Origin: JBAYJY01 sp041664945 | GTDB taxonomy: Bacteria > UBP15 > UBA6099 | Reading direction: 5' to 3' | Assembly: GCA_041664945.1 (NCBI GenBank) | Contig: JBAYJY010000012.1 | Span: 1 to 50,905, forward strand | Length of the DNA stretch: 50,905 nt | Shown: positions 9,084-17,914 of the stretch, in pieces | Layout of the letters: each line of letters starts with the position of its first letter | Position numbering within the stretch: the first letter of the stretch is position 1 | The notes under the pieces: generated by a model | Seen by the model: the letters and a program-made list of their open reading frames with translations, nothing else | What the model was told of the DNA's origin: nothing | Database searches by the model: none | Program-made: the position numbers and the translations under genes

Positions 9084-12000
9084 ATGGCGAAATCGTTCAA
9101 AAACGCGAAGACCATCAAGCTTTTCCTTGATGAGTGCAAAGAATACCTCACCACTCTGGATCAGGATCTTGTCGACCTCGAAGGCGGAAATATCGACGAA
9201 GAACTTATGAAGCGCATCGCGCGCAATGTCCACACTCTGAAGGGCTCTTCCGCGATGCTCGAATTCATGGATATCAGCGAGATTTCGCACGCGGTAGAAG
9301 ATGTCATGGAGAAACTTAAAAAGAAGTTTCCCGATGTAGACAAGGATCTCGTCGACGAGATATTTGAAAAAGTGGATCAGATAAAAGAAATAATACTTGC
9401 GATAGAGGGCGGCAGGCACGATGACGGAGGCACCGCGCCGCCGGCGCCGAGGCCCCAGCCGCCTGAACCGCCGCCGCCGCCGAAACCCGAGCCGCCGAAA
9501 CCGCAGCCCGAGCCGGAAAAGCCCGTTGAAAAACCGGCGCCCGAACCTGAGCCGCCGGCGAGCGCTGTGGATGAAAGCGGCGAGCAGGCGAGTTCCGGCG
9601 CCGCTTCGAGGCCGCCGCGGATCGGGCGCACGAATCTTTTCGAGATCGCGCACGACGATGTATTGATGTCTCTCGACCACTGCTTTTCCATCTTCTCGGA
9701 CGTCGAGGCGAAATTCGTGCTCGCGGATGAAAGCGCCGGCGATAAGGTTTTCTTCGAGAAGCTCTTCGAGTCGGCGTCATATCTGCACCGCTCGCTGATG
9801 TGCATGGGCGAGCCGGAAGTGAACGAGATACTTTCGAACATGATGTTCCTCAAGGAGGCGTTCTCGAAAGGACTGATCGCGCCCGGGATGGACTTGCTTG
9901 AGGCTGTTTTCCAGGGGATTCTGCACGTCAAGGCCATAATTGAAACTTACAAGAGCGGCGGCGCGCGCCCGGACCTGAAGCCGTTTCTTAAAAGCATAAA
10001 AAAATTGATCGCGCGGCTGGCGGAGGAGAAGGATTTCGTTGACGCCGAGGTGGGCGGCGAGATTTTCGACCGTCTAAATATTGAGAAAAAAATTGCGGGC
10101 TATTTCACGCCGTTCGAGAAGCAGGCTATCTCGAAATCGCTTGTCGACGCTAAAAATATTTTTGACATAAAGATGAGGTTCAAGCCGACCGACCTCGGCG
10201 ACCTGATAAGCGTCTCCGAGTTTTTCAAGCCTCTGGCGGACGAAGGCGCGTTTCTCGCGGCGCTGATTATTGGGTACGGATCGGATGAATTTTTCGCCGG
10301 CTATGGTTTCAGACTGTTTTTCGCGACGCAGCTTGCGCTCGCTGATTTCGAAAGGAAGTTCTCATTTCTGAAAAAATCCGGCTCGTTCGAGATGAATGAG
10401 GTCGCGCTGTCGCGAGAGGCGACGCGCCATGCGCCGGCGATCGCGCAGGAAGCGCCGGCAGCCGCTCCGGAACCCGCGGAATCGAACGGCGAAGCGCCGG
10501 CCGCGCCCGCAGCCGCCGCGCCGGCGGCGAAACCGCGCCCGCAGCAGAAACAGCAGGCGCAGTCCGCCGGCTCTCAACCCGGCGCAACTGTCCGCGTCGA
10601 CACGAGCAAGCTTGACGTGCTCGTCAATCTCATCGCCGAACTCGTCATCAATCACAATAAAATGGAGCAGGAAGTCAAGGGCATGAAACAGGCCCTTAAC
10701 ACATACACTGACATATTCGATGCCCTGAAATTCGGGAAAAAGACGGCCGGTTTTTACGAGCGCGACTTTTCTCCGGAGGAGTTGCTGCAGCAGTTCCGCG
10801 CGTTTTCGGCCGACGGCGTCGGGCTGGGCGACCAGCAGCTTGAAACCGGGAGTTTCGGGCAGATGAAAGAGATGCGCGTCGTGCGCGAGAACATTCTGCA
10901 GCTTTTCGATATGGAGCTCGAGAAGGAGCGGCTGCTGGACGAGATGGTGACGCGGCTTGGCGGCATGAAGGGCGAGCTGGACGGGCTCTATCAGGAGTTC
11001 CAGAACGACAGTTTGAATATCGGCCGCGTGATTGAGGAACTGCAGGACGAGACGATGAAGTTGCGAATGCTGCCGATATCGGGCGTGCTGAGCAAGTTCC
11101 CGCGCCGAGTCCGCGACATAGCGAAGAAGCTCGGGAAAAAGATAGAGTTTCTGATTGAAGGCGAGGAAACCGAGCTCGACAAGACGCTCATTGAGGAACT
11201 GGAAGATCCGCTGCTGCACATAATCCGCAACGCGGTGGACCACGGGATAGAAACGACGGATGTTCGGGTAAAATCCGGGAAGAAGGACACCGGCCTAATC
11301 CACATCATGGCCTATCACGAGGGGAACTCGGTTGTTATCGAAGTGGTTGACGACGGAAAGGGAATCGATCCTGAAGTTCTGCGCAGGAAGTGCGTGGAGA
11401 AAAGGCTGATTTCGGCTGACGAAGCCTTGCAGATGGATGACAAAGAGGCGCTCAAGCTGATATTCATTCCTGGTTTCAGCACGGCGAAGGAGGTCTCCGA
11501 CCTTTCGGGACGCGGCGTGGGAATGGATGTGGTTAAGAACAGCATAAGCAAGCTCAAAGGCATAGTCGACGTGCGTTCGGAGGTCGGCAAGGGAACAACG
11601 ATGAGGCTGAAGCTGCCGCTGACGCTGGCGATCATTCAGGCGATGATTGTCAAATGCTCCGGGCGGAAATTCGTCATTCCCATGGATCCGATAGAATCGA
11701 CCGAGCAGCTTCGCGCTTACGATGTCTCAAGCGTGGAAGGCCGCGAGGTGTTCAAATTCCACGATCACATAATTCCGCTGATCCACTTGAGGGATGTGTT
11801 CGAGCTCGATGGGGAAAAAGATTCGCAGAGCGTTTTTCCGGTGGTTGTGGTCGGGCTTGCGGAGAAGCAAATCGGCATAGCGGTGGATGAAGTCATAGAA
11901 AAGCAGCAGGTGGTGATAAAGACGCTCGGGGATTTTCTCGGGGACGTGAAGCATTTGTCGGGCGCGACGATTTTCGGGGACGGCTCGATGGCGCTGATTC

Positions 12001-12452
12001 TCGACGTAGCCGGGGTTATCGCGTCCGTGCCGTATATTTCGAAAAGGATAGAGCGCAAAGCGGGCGAGGAGGAGCGGGCCGGGCGCAAGCAGATTCTGCT
12101 GGTGGATGACTCGCTTTCCGGGCGGATCGCGCAGCGGGAGATGCTTGAGCGGATGGGCTACATCGTCGAGGTGGCGTCATCCGGCATGCAGGCGCTGACG
12201 CGCCTCGGGGAACGCAAGTTCGACATGATAGTGACCGACATAAACATGCCGCGCATGGACGGTTACGAGTTCACGCAGAAGGTCCGCTCCATGCCGAGCA
12301 TGAGGCGCATTCCGATTATAATGGTGACCTCGGACGTGAAGAACGCGGACCGGGTGAGGGCGTTCGAGATGGGCATCGACGATTTTCTCGCGAAGCCGTT
12401 TTCCGAGGACGACCTGCGGGCGGCGATTGAAAAACACATGCGAGTATACTGA
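9084..12452 (+). CDS. cheA: Hybrid CheA histidine kinase with C-terminal receiver
   Basis: 1122 residues, much longer than classical CheA (about 650). Order: Hpt/P1 domain with phosphorylated H50 in NVHTLKGSS; a Pro-rich linker (about 115-160); a poorly recognised helical region (170-440); an Ala/Pro linker; the P3 dimerisation helix (DTSKLDVLVNLIAELVINH, near 510); HATPase with N-box RNAVDHGIE near 715 and DDGKGID; a CheW-like P5 domain (about 860-990); and a receiver with D1052 (VTDINMPRMDGYE) and K1104. GAGGTGAG precedes the ATG. It is the central kinase of the array. The attached receiver and long helical insert resemble gliding or pilus-type CheA hybrids rather than flagellar ones. Confidence 0.95.
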   Translation: MAKSFKNAKTIKLFLDECKEYLTTLDQDLVDLEGGNIDEELMKRIARNVHTLKGSSAMLEFMDISEISHAVEDVMEKLKKKFPDVDKDLVDEIFEKVDQIKEIILAIEGGRHDDGGTAPPAPRPQPPEPPPPPKPEPPKPQPEPEKPVEKPAPEPEPPASAVDESGEQASSGAASRPPRIGRTNLFEIAHDDVLMSLDHCFSIFSDVEAKFVLADESAGDKVFFEKLFESASYLHRSLMCMGEPEVNEILSNMMFLKEAFSKGLIAPGMDLLEAVFQGILHVKAIIETYKSGGARPDLKPFLKSIKKLIARLAEEKDFVDAEVGGEIFDRLNIEKKIAGYFTPFEKQAISKSLVDAKNIFDIKMRFKPTDLGDLISVSEFFKPLADEGAFLAALIIGYGSDEFFAGYGFRLFFATQLALADFERKFSFLKKSGSFEMNEVALSREATRHAPAIAQEAPAAAPEPAESNGEAPAAPAAAAPAAKPRPQQKQQAQSAGSQPGATVRVDTSKLDVLVNLIAELVINHNKMEQEVKGMKQALNTYTDIFDALKFGKKTAGFYERDFSPEELLQQFRAFSADGVGLGDQQLETGSFGQMKEMRVVRENILQLFDMELEKERLLDEMVTRLGGMKGELDGLYQEFQNDSLNIGRVIEELQDETMKLRMLPISGVLSKFPRRVRDIAKKLGKKIEFLIEGEETELDKTLIEELEDPLLHIIRNAVDHGIETTDVRVKSGKKDTGLIHIMAYHEGNSVVIEVVDDGKGIDPEVLRRKCVEKRLISADEALQMDDKEALKLIFIPGFSTAKEVSDLSGRGVGMDVVKNSISKLKGIVDVRSEVGKGTTMRLKLPLTLAIIQAMIVKCSGRKFVIPMDPIESTEQLRAYDVSSVEGREVFKFHDHIIPLIHLRDVFELDGEKDSQSVFPVVVVGLAEKQIGIAVDEVIEKQQVVIKTLGDFLGDVKHLSGATIFGDGSMALILDVAGVIASVPYISKRIERKAGEEERAGRKQILLVDDSLSGRIAQREMLERMGYIVEVASSGMQALTRLGERKFDMIVTDINMPRMDGYEFTQKVRSMPSMRRIPIIMVTSDVKNADRVRAFEMGIDDFLAKPFSEDDLRAAIEKHMRVY

Positions 12453-12479
12453 ACCGTTTAAAACGGGGGCTTCAAAATT

Positions 12480-12986
12480 ATGAGCGAAAATTTTAACAAT
12501 CTGAGGGCCGACAACGAGGACCAGCTCGATGAGAATTTCGATCTTAAGAGCATTCTCTGGTTCACGCTCGGCTGCGAGGAATATGCGATAAAAGTCGACC
12601 ACGTGCAGACCGTGCTGAACGAAATGTCGCTGACGCCGGTTCCGAACACGCCGCGTTTCGTGCTGGGAGTGATCAACCTGCGAGGCGTGATCATCCCTAT
12701 CGTCGACCTGAAGGAAATGTTTCAGATGCCGAGGGACGAAGCGAACGGCGAGATGATGGCGGTTGTGCTCGAAGTGGAGAACATGCGCGTCGGCATTGCG
12801 GTGGATAAGGTTAAGGAAGTTCTGGATATTGATTTTTCGCAACTTCAGCCGCCGCCGCCTTCTCTTTCGGGGCTCGGCGCGGAATACGTCAAGGGCATCC
12901 ATCGGATGGGGACAAAAATCCTGATTGTCATTGAACTCGGGAAAGTGATAAACATAGCCAAGGAAATGATAAGCAAATATTCGTAA
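12480..12986 (+). CDS. cheW: Chemosensory coupling protein CheW
   Basis: 168 residues with an acidic 20-residue N-terminal extension. It links the chemoreceptor to CheA. The double SH3-like fold is seen in ILWFTLGCEEYAIKVDHVQT, PNTPRFVLGVINLRGVIIP (the core CheW signature), IVDLKEMF and VGIAVDKVKEVLDI. It lies 27 bases after cheA and just before the MCP gene. Confidence 0.95.
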   Translation: MSENFNNLRADNEDQLDENFDLKSILWFTLGCEEYAIKVDHVQTVLNEMSLTPVPNTPRFVLGVINLRGVIIPIVDLKEMFQMPRDEANGEMMAVVLEVENMRVGIAVDKVKEVLDIDFSQLQPPPPSLSGLGAEYVKGIHRMGTKILIVIELGKVINIAKEMISKYS

Positions 12987-13008
12987 ATAAAATGTGGAGG
13001 GTGTTTTT

Positions 13009-15573
13009 ATGAATAGAAAACAGAGTCTCAGGCACATGCTGTTCAGATGGTTCGGATTAATGATCGCGGCGCTTGTCGTCATCGTGCTCGTCGGCTTCGT
13101 GGGCACGATGTGGACTTATAACAACGTCACGCAGCAGCTCGCGAAGAGCCTCGTGTCGAGCGACACGAAGGACGCAATACGCGCGCTCGACAAGCTGACG
13201 AACTATCAGGGGCCGATGATCCTGTCGCTGGACAAAAGCTTCTCGAATTACGTCAGCGCCGACGAGAACGCGCAGCCGAATTTCAAAAAGGCTCTCAAGG
13301 AGATGGGGACGGCCGTCGATAAACTCGGCGTCAGCCTGAAAAGTCCGGTCGACAAGAAGATCTCCGGCGAACTGAAGAATATATTCGGCCAATATCACAG
13401 GAACAGCCTGGAGATACTTAAGCTGGCCGACGAGGGCAGCTACACCGAGGCTTCGTCTAAGTACGAAAGCAGCGGGATGCCGAAAAATCTTGAGGAAATG
13501 GGAAAAGCTCTCGACAATATCGGAAAAAACAACAGCGTGAATCGCGAAGACTTGAAGCGCAAACAGGAAATCGCGATGCCTGTTATGAAGGGAATAATGG
13601 TGTTCGTGTTGCTTCTGGTGATAGGCATCAGCCTGGTGACTATCCCCACGGTGACGAAAAACATCACGACGCCGCTTTATATGTGCGTCCGGTTCATCGA
13701 AGCGTTGTCGGAAGGGGATTTGACCGGCAAGCTGAATTTCAAGCCTAACCGGATAATCGGACCGGACAGCGAGATCGGCCACATGTGCAGCAGCCTCGTG
13801 AACATGTCGGAGAAACTGCACGGGATGCTCGAACGCGTGAATTCGTCGACGACGAGCGTGAACAGAAGTTCGAACGAAATCTCATCGGGCGCCCAGTCCA
13901 TTCTGCAGGGCACGCAGGTGCAGTCCGACTCGATTACGGACGTTTCGAACAACGTCCAGCAGCTCACGTCCGCGATCGACACAATCGCTGAGAACGCGAA
14001 AGTTATGAACTCTTCCGCGCAGACGACAGCGAAGTCCGTGGATAAAATGATTGAATCGATTTACAGGATCGACGAATCGGTCGCCGATCTTACGAGCCAG
14101 GTGTCGAACACGACAGCTGTCATAGCGGAGATGTCGGCTTCCACCGCGCAGGTGCACAACAGCGCGCGGGTGATGGCGGAGGCCGTTCAGGAAACGTCGT
14201 CGACAATCGAGGAAATGCTTGCGTCCATCGAGGAAGTGTCGCTCAACGCGAAAGAGATGGACAAGTCGGTGAACGAGGCGTCGGGCACGGTGGACGAGAT
14301 GCTGTCGTCGATCGTCGAGATGTCGGGCAGCATCGGAGCTATGAACGACTCGCTGAAGGGCGCGTTCGAAGAGATCGACGTGCTGATTTCGTCGGTGTCG
14401 GATGTTGCGCACGACGCGAAGGCGGCGTTCAACGCGTCGGAGGAAACGTCTAAAGTCGCGAAATCGGGCGGCAAGTCGATTCAGCAGAGTATCGAGGGCA
14501 TGAAGGGAATCAAGGCGACAGTCAGCGACACGGCTCGCAAGATACGCGAGCTGGGCGACAGTTCGGCGCAGATCGGCGACATCATCAACGTCATACGCGA
14601 GATAGCGGACCAGACTAATCTGCTCGCGCTGAACGCAGCCATCGAGGCCGCCCGCGCCGGCGAGGAGGGCCGCGGCTTCAACGTCGTCGCCGCTTCAATC
14701 AAGAAGCTCGCCGAACGCTCGACAGAGGCTACGAAGGAAATCGAGCGCCTTATCCGCAACATACAAAAGGAAACGGAAAAAGCCGTCTCTGCTATGGACG
14801 AAGGCGTAAAGGAAGTGGAAAAGGGAACGCATCTCGCCGATCAGGCGGGCACGTCGCTCGCGGAGATTGTCGCCAGCGTCGACCGCACAAGCCATTTCAT
14901 GCAGCAGATTTCGATAGCCACGGAGAAGCAGACGCAGAGCAGCGACACGGTTAAGCGCACGATGACAGAACTCGGCGGGATCGCCGACAGCGTAACCATG
15001 GTCACGAAGGCGCAGCAGGAAGGCACCAACCGGGTGAAGAACGCGTTTGGCCAGCTAAGCCAGATAGCGCAGCAGGTGAAGAATTCGACCGTCGAGCAGA
15101 GCAAGGCGGGCAACCAGATATCGCACGCGATTGAAACGCTCAACGGTATTTCAACGCAACTCACATCGGCCACGAGCGAGCAGGACAAGGGCAGCAGCCA
15201 GATGGAACTGGCGATGGAGAACATCAATGTTCGCGCGCATGAGATACAGGACGCGACGAGCAAGCAGAAGGGCGAGGGCGACCGGATCAAGGCGCAGATC
15301 GAGAAGATGAAGGATCTGACGCAGGAGGTAACCGACGCCACGCTGCTGCAGTCGCAGGCCAGCCACAAGATCGTCGAGAAGATGACGAGCGTGGGCAAGA
15401 TCGCCGAGGAAACGACGCAGAAGTCCAATCTGGTGAACAAGGGCGCGTCCTATCTCGGCGAAGCCGTCTCGAACCTCGAGCAGATTATTTCGCAGTTCAA
15501 TCTTGAATCGCGCAACGGCGCGGCGGCGGTCGCGTCGTCCAAGGGTTTGTCCCTCGTCGAAGAAGGAAAATAA
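13009..15573 (+). CDS. Methyl-accepting chemotaxis protein
   Basis: 854 residues. The ATG at 13009 is chosen because GGAGG (12996-13000) lies 8 bases upstream; an in-frame GTG at 12994 would overlap that site. Topology: transmembrane helix about 15-35, a short (about 150-residue) helical periplasmic domain, second helix about 190-212, HAMP, then a very long coiled-coil signalling domain. The hairpin tip (EIADQTNLLALNAAIEAARAG, near 531-551) is near-canonical, but the following segment reads GRGFNVVAASIKKLAERS where most receptors have an acidic VVADEV. Its ligand cannot be told. It is the only receptor in the cluster, so probably dedicated to it. Confidence 0.95.
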   Translation: MNRKQSLRHMLFRWFGLMIAALVVIVLVGFVGTMWTYNNVTQQLAKSLVSSDTKDAIRALDKLTNYQGPMILSLDKSFSNYVSADENAQPNFKKALKEMGTAVDKLGVSLKSPVDKKISGELKNIFGQYHRNSLEILKLADEGSYTEASSKYESSGMPKNLEEMGKALDNIGKNNSVNREDLKRKQEIAMPVMKGIMVFVLLLVIGISLVTIPTVTKNITTPLYMCVRFIEALSEGDLTGKLNFKPNRIIGPDSEIGHMCSSLVNMSEKLHGMLERVNSSTTSVNRSSNEISSGAQSILQGTQVQSDSITDVSNNVQQLTSAIDTIAENAKVMNSSAQTTAKSVDKMIESIYRIDESVADLTSQVSNTTAVIAEMSASTAQVHNSARVMAEAVQETSSTIEEMLASIEEVSLNAKEMDKSVNEASGTVDEMLSSIVEMSGSIGAMNDSLKGAFEEIDVLISSVSDVAHDAKAAFNASEETSKVAKSGGKSIQQSIEGMKGIKATVSDTARKIRELGDSSAQIGDIINVIREIADQTNLLALNAAIEAARAGEEGRGFNVVAASIKKLAERSTEATKEIERLIRNIQKETEKAVSAMDEGVKEVEKGTHLADQAGTSLAEIVASVDRTSHFMQQISIATEKQTQSSDTVKRTMTELGGIADSVTMVTKAQQEGTNRVKNAFGQLSQIAQQVKNSTVEQSKAGNQISHAIETLNGISTQLTSATSEQDKGSSQMELAMENINVRAHEIQDATSKQKGEGDRIKAQIEKMKDLTQEVTDATLLQSQASHKIVEKMTSVGKIAEETTQKSNLVNKGASYLGEAVSNLEQIISQFNLESRNGAAAVASSKGLSLVEEGK

Positions 15574-15634
15574 CTGGTTGCTCGGCGGGGCGCCTGCCGA
15601 TATGTTTCTTGTAGCGGCCGCTCTTTTAATCCGT

Positions 15635-15654
15635 TTCGCCGTTCTGTCGGCGAA
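15635..15654 (+). other. Perfect hairpin between MCP and cheB
   Basis: TTCGCCG (15635-15641), a 6-base loop and CGGCGAA (15648-15654) form a perfect 7-bp stem in the 158-base gap. No T-run follows, so it is not a classic terminator; it may be an mRNA-processing or stability element. Confidence 0.4.
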
Positions 15655-15731
15655 TAAGGCTGGATGCAGGCAAGCGCGCCGCGTTCTGACAGCGCGTTTT
15701 GCAGATTGATTTTTCCGGAAGACTGTAAACC

Positions 15732-16832
15732 ATGGCCGATAAATCCGTAAAAATTCTTCTTGTTTCATCGGACGCAGCCGTGTTCCGTTTTTTCAGCTTG
15801 CTTTTAAGAGACACCAGGTATTTTTTGATCAAACCCGCGGAAGGTTTGAGCGCGCTCGATGAAATCAAGAGGTCGGATCCGGCGATGGTGTTTCTGGACA
15901 TAGACCAATTGGCCGGCGCGAGGCTCATGGATTTGTGCATGATACTCGCGGAAAGCCCGCGTCCGGCGCTGCTTGTTTCCCGGGACGCTGAGAGAACCCG
16001 CCGGATAGCTGTCAAAGGCATGGGGATCGGCGCCGTGGATCTGCTCACGATCCCTGAGGGCGCGCCGTCGATCACGCCTGATCGCAGGGAGCGGCTCATG
16101 GGGATTATAAACACAAGCGCCGCGTTGCGCGTCTCGCCGATTTCATACGAGGACGCCCTGGCGCTTGTCGACGGCATTTCGAAAGAAGCGCATGTCTACG
16201 ATACGCATCAAATGCCGGGGAAGATCGAAGCTGTCGGGATCGCCATCTCGACAGGCGGCCCGAACGCGCTCAGCCATCTTATTCCCGCGCTGCCCGCGGA
16301 TTTCCCGGCGCCCGTGCTGGTCGTCCAGCATATCATTCCCGGTTTCATCGACGGCATAATCAAGCGTCTCGACCATATTTGCGAGGTTCGCGTGAAGCTG
16401 GCCGAGCAAGACGAGCCCCTCGAATCGGCGACTGTTTATTTTGCGCCCGACAAATTGCATCTGAAGGTCGGCGTCGTGGCCGGACGCCTCTGTTCGCGTC
16501 TCAGCGCCGAGCCGGCCGATCTTTTGTTCTGCCCCTCAGCCGATGTTCTTTTCAGCAGCATGGCCGCGGCATGCGGCGAGCGCTGCATGGGCGTCATCAT
16601 GACCGGAATGGGCCATGACGGCGTCGAGGGAATACGCCAAATTAAAAAAGCCGGCGGCAGGACTGTCGCTCAGGACCGCCAGTCTTCCGTTATCTACGGA
16701 ATGGCCCGAGTCGCCGTGGACGCGAAACTCATAGACCGCGTTGTGCCGCTTCACAGCCTCGCAGGAGAAGTTTACAAAATGATTTCAGAGGGGAAACAGA
16801 ATCACTCGGAGAAAGAAATCTTCTCTTCCTGA
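15732..16832 (+). CDS. cheB: Chemoreceptor glutamate methylesterase CheB with degenerate receiver
   Basis: 366 residues. The C-terminal methylesterase domain (about 165-355) has the triad S173 (AISTGGP), H200 (VVQHI) and D296 (GMGHDG), so it should remove methyl groups added by CheR. The N-terminal receiver keeps D56 (FLDIDQ) but has VSSD instead of the acidic DD pair, and LLTIPE where the conserved lysine (TKP) belongs, so phospho-regulation is probably lost or altered. It is separated from the MCP gene by 158 bases with a hairpin. Its 3' end overlaps a minus-strand gene by 31 bases. Confidence 0.94.
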   Translation: MADKSVKILLVSSDAAVFRFFSLLLRDTRYFLIKPAEGLSALDEIKRSDPAMVFLDIDQLAGARLMDLCMILAESPRPALLVSRDAERTRRIAVKGMGIGAVDLLTIPEGAPSITPDRRERLMGIINTSAALRVSPISYEDALALVDGISKEAHVYDTHQMPGKIEAVGIAISTGGPNALSHLIPALPADFPAPVLVVQHIIPGFIDGIIKRLDHICEVRVKLAEQDEPLESATVYFAPDKLHLKVGVVAGRLCSRLSAEPADLLFCPSADVLFSSMAAACGERCMGVIMTGMGHDGVEGIRQIKKAGGRTVAQDRQSSVIYGMARVAVDAKLIDRVVPLHSLAGEVYKMISEGKQNHSEKEIFSS

Positions 16833-17617
16833 AAACTCAATCCTTCCCGGACGTTCATGCTTTTTATCACGTACTTGTATTCGCCCGGCTTGCGGTTCTT
16901 TATTGATTTCGCGAACGCGCAGGTTGTTTTTCTGTCGCATATCTGCACGTCCATGAAAACGTTGTTTTCCAGTATTTCCACGAAGTCGACGCCGGAATCG
17001 TCTTTGGCGACGATGTTGAGCGTGAAGTCGTTGTATGCGTTTTGTTTCACTTTTGTTTCAATTACAGGCCCTTTGACCGGACCGGCTGAGATTTCCTTCT
17101 GTATCGCCGGAGCATTGAGCGGCGATCCCGCGCCGAGCGCCAGAGTTTTAGCTTCAGAATCGTTTTCAGCGATAACGATGGGAGCTGTCTGCGGAAGCAT
17201 CGGTATCGAGCCGATGATATATACTTTTGTTTCATCGCTGCGCACGTTCAATTTGATTTTTTCTTTTTCTTCGCGGTTTTCGTTGTTTGTCACGCTTACA
17301 GTGACGATCGCGCTGGGCAGCTCTTTCACAGACACGGCGCCTGCCATACGGCACTGCTTATCACCGTTGCACGGCAGGAAGTTGATCAGTTTGTCGCCGG
17401 AAAAAAGTTCTATCGTTTTTATGCCTTTTTCATTTCCGGCGGTGATTGTGTAGCGCAACGAATTTTTATCACACACAAGCAATAGATTCTGTATCAGGGA
17501 GTCGGAACTTTTCAATTGAACTGTTCCGAGCGCCGCGCTTTCATCGGCGGCGGCGCGCAAACATTGTGTTAATAAGAGTATTGCAAAAAATACGGCCAAC
17601 CGGCCCTTCTTTTTCAT
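16802..17617 (-). CDS. Secreted protein of unknown function
   Basis: 271 residues with a clear signal peptide (MKKKGRLAVFFAILLLTQCLRA, cleavage probably near AAA-DE). The mature part looks beta-rich: two segments, GNEKGIKTIELFSGDKLI and DDSGVDFVEILENNVFMD, are of the kind seen in Ig-like/cadherin-type surface domains, joined by a Pro/Ala-rich linker. It converges with cheB and overlaps it by 31 bases tail to tail. No Shine-Dalgarno is visible before the ATG and a good promoter sits right upstream, suggesting a leaderless or near-leaderless message. I do not recognise a named family. Confidence 0.75.
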   Translation of the reverse strand: MKKKGRLAVFFAILLLTQCLRAAADESAALGTVQLKSSDSLIQNLLLVCDKNSLRYTITAGNEKGIKTIELFSGDKLINFLPCNGDKQCRMAGAVSVKELPSAIVTVSVTNNENREEKEKIKLNVRSDETKVYIIGSIPMLPQTAPIVIAENDSEAKTLALGAGSPLNAPAIQKEISAGPVKGPVIETKVKQNAYNDFTLNIVAKDDSGVDFVEILENNVFMDVQICDRKTTCAFAKSIKNRKPGEYKYVIKSMNVREGLSFQEEKISFSE

Positions 17618-17625
17618 AGAGTCAA

Positions 17626-17655
17626 ATTATAATATGGTTTTTTATTAAAAGTCAA
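17626..17655 (-). promoter_or_regulatory. Candidate sigma70-type promoter of the minus-strand secreted protein
   Basis: On the minus strand, TTGACT (17655-17650), an 18-base spacer and a perfect TATAAT (17631-17626) lie directly before the ATG (17617). A start 6-8 bases after the -10 box would put +1 at or within a few bases of the ATG. Confidence 0.55.
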
Positions 17656-17734
17656 AGTAAATCGGCATTCAAAATTTGTTATTTTTAATAACTATTGACT
17701 ATGGATATGAGTTTGATCCGCGTTTTTTTGAGAG

Positions 17735-17761
17735 GCCGCCGCCAAGGACTCAGGCGGCGGC
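17735..17761 (+). other. GC-rich hairpin in the 17618-17914 gap
   Basis: GCCGCCGCC (17735-17743), a 9-base loop and GGCGGCGGC (17753-17761) can form a perfect 9-bp stem. There is no T-run on either strand's 3' side, so it is not an obvious terminator. The rest of the gap is AT-rich and holds promoters for the divergent genes on each side. Confidence 0.5.
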
Positions 17762-17835
17762 GGATGAAGACGGTTTGGGGGGAAGGGGATATTACGCCCG
17801 CCGCTCTGAGATCAACGACTAAGTAAATAAAATCA

Positions 17836-17864
17836 TTGACACAAGCAGCCATTCTTTTTAAGTT
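17836..17864 (+). promoter_or_regulatory. Candidate promoter of the GH84-type gene
   Basis: A perfect TTGACA (17836-17841), a 17-base spacer and a weak TAAGTT (17859-17864) lie about 50 bases before the ATG at 17915. The -10 box matches poorly. Confidence 0.35.
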
Positions 17865-17914
17865 TAACAGATGCCGCGCGGAGGGTTTTGACGAAATCGC
17901 GCGGAGGGGGGAAC

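Noticed and set aside
9421..9570. Triplet-like CCG repeats as a tandem-repeat locus
   Set aside because: They encode an ordinary Pro/Glu/Lys-rich linker of CheA with irregular units.
17735..17761. GC-rich hairpin as a transcription terminator
   Set aside because: No T-run lies on the 3' side of either strand.
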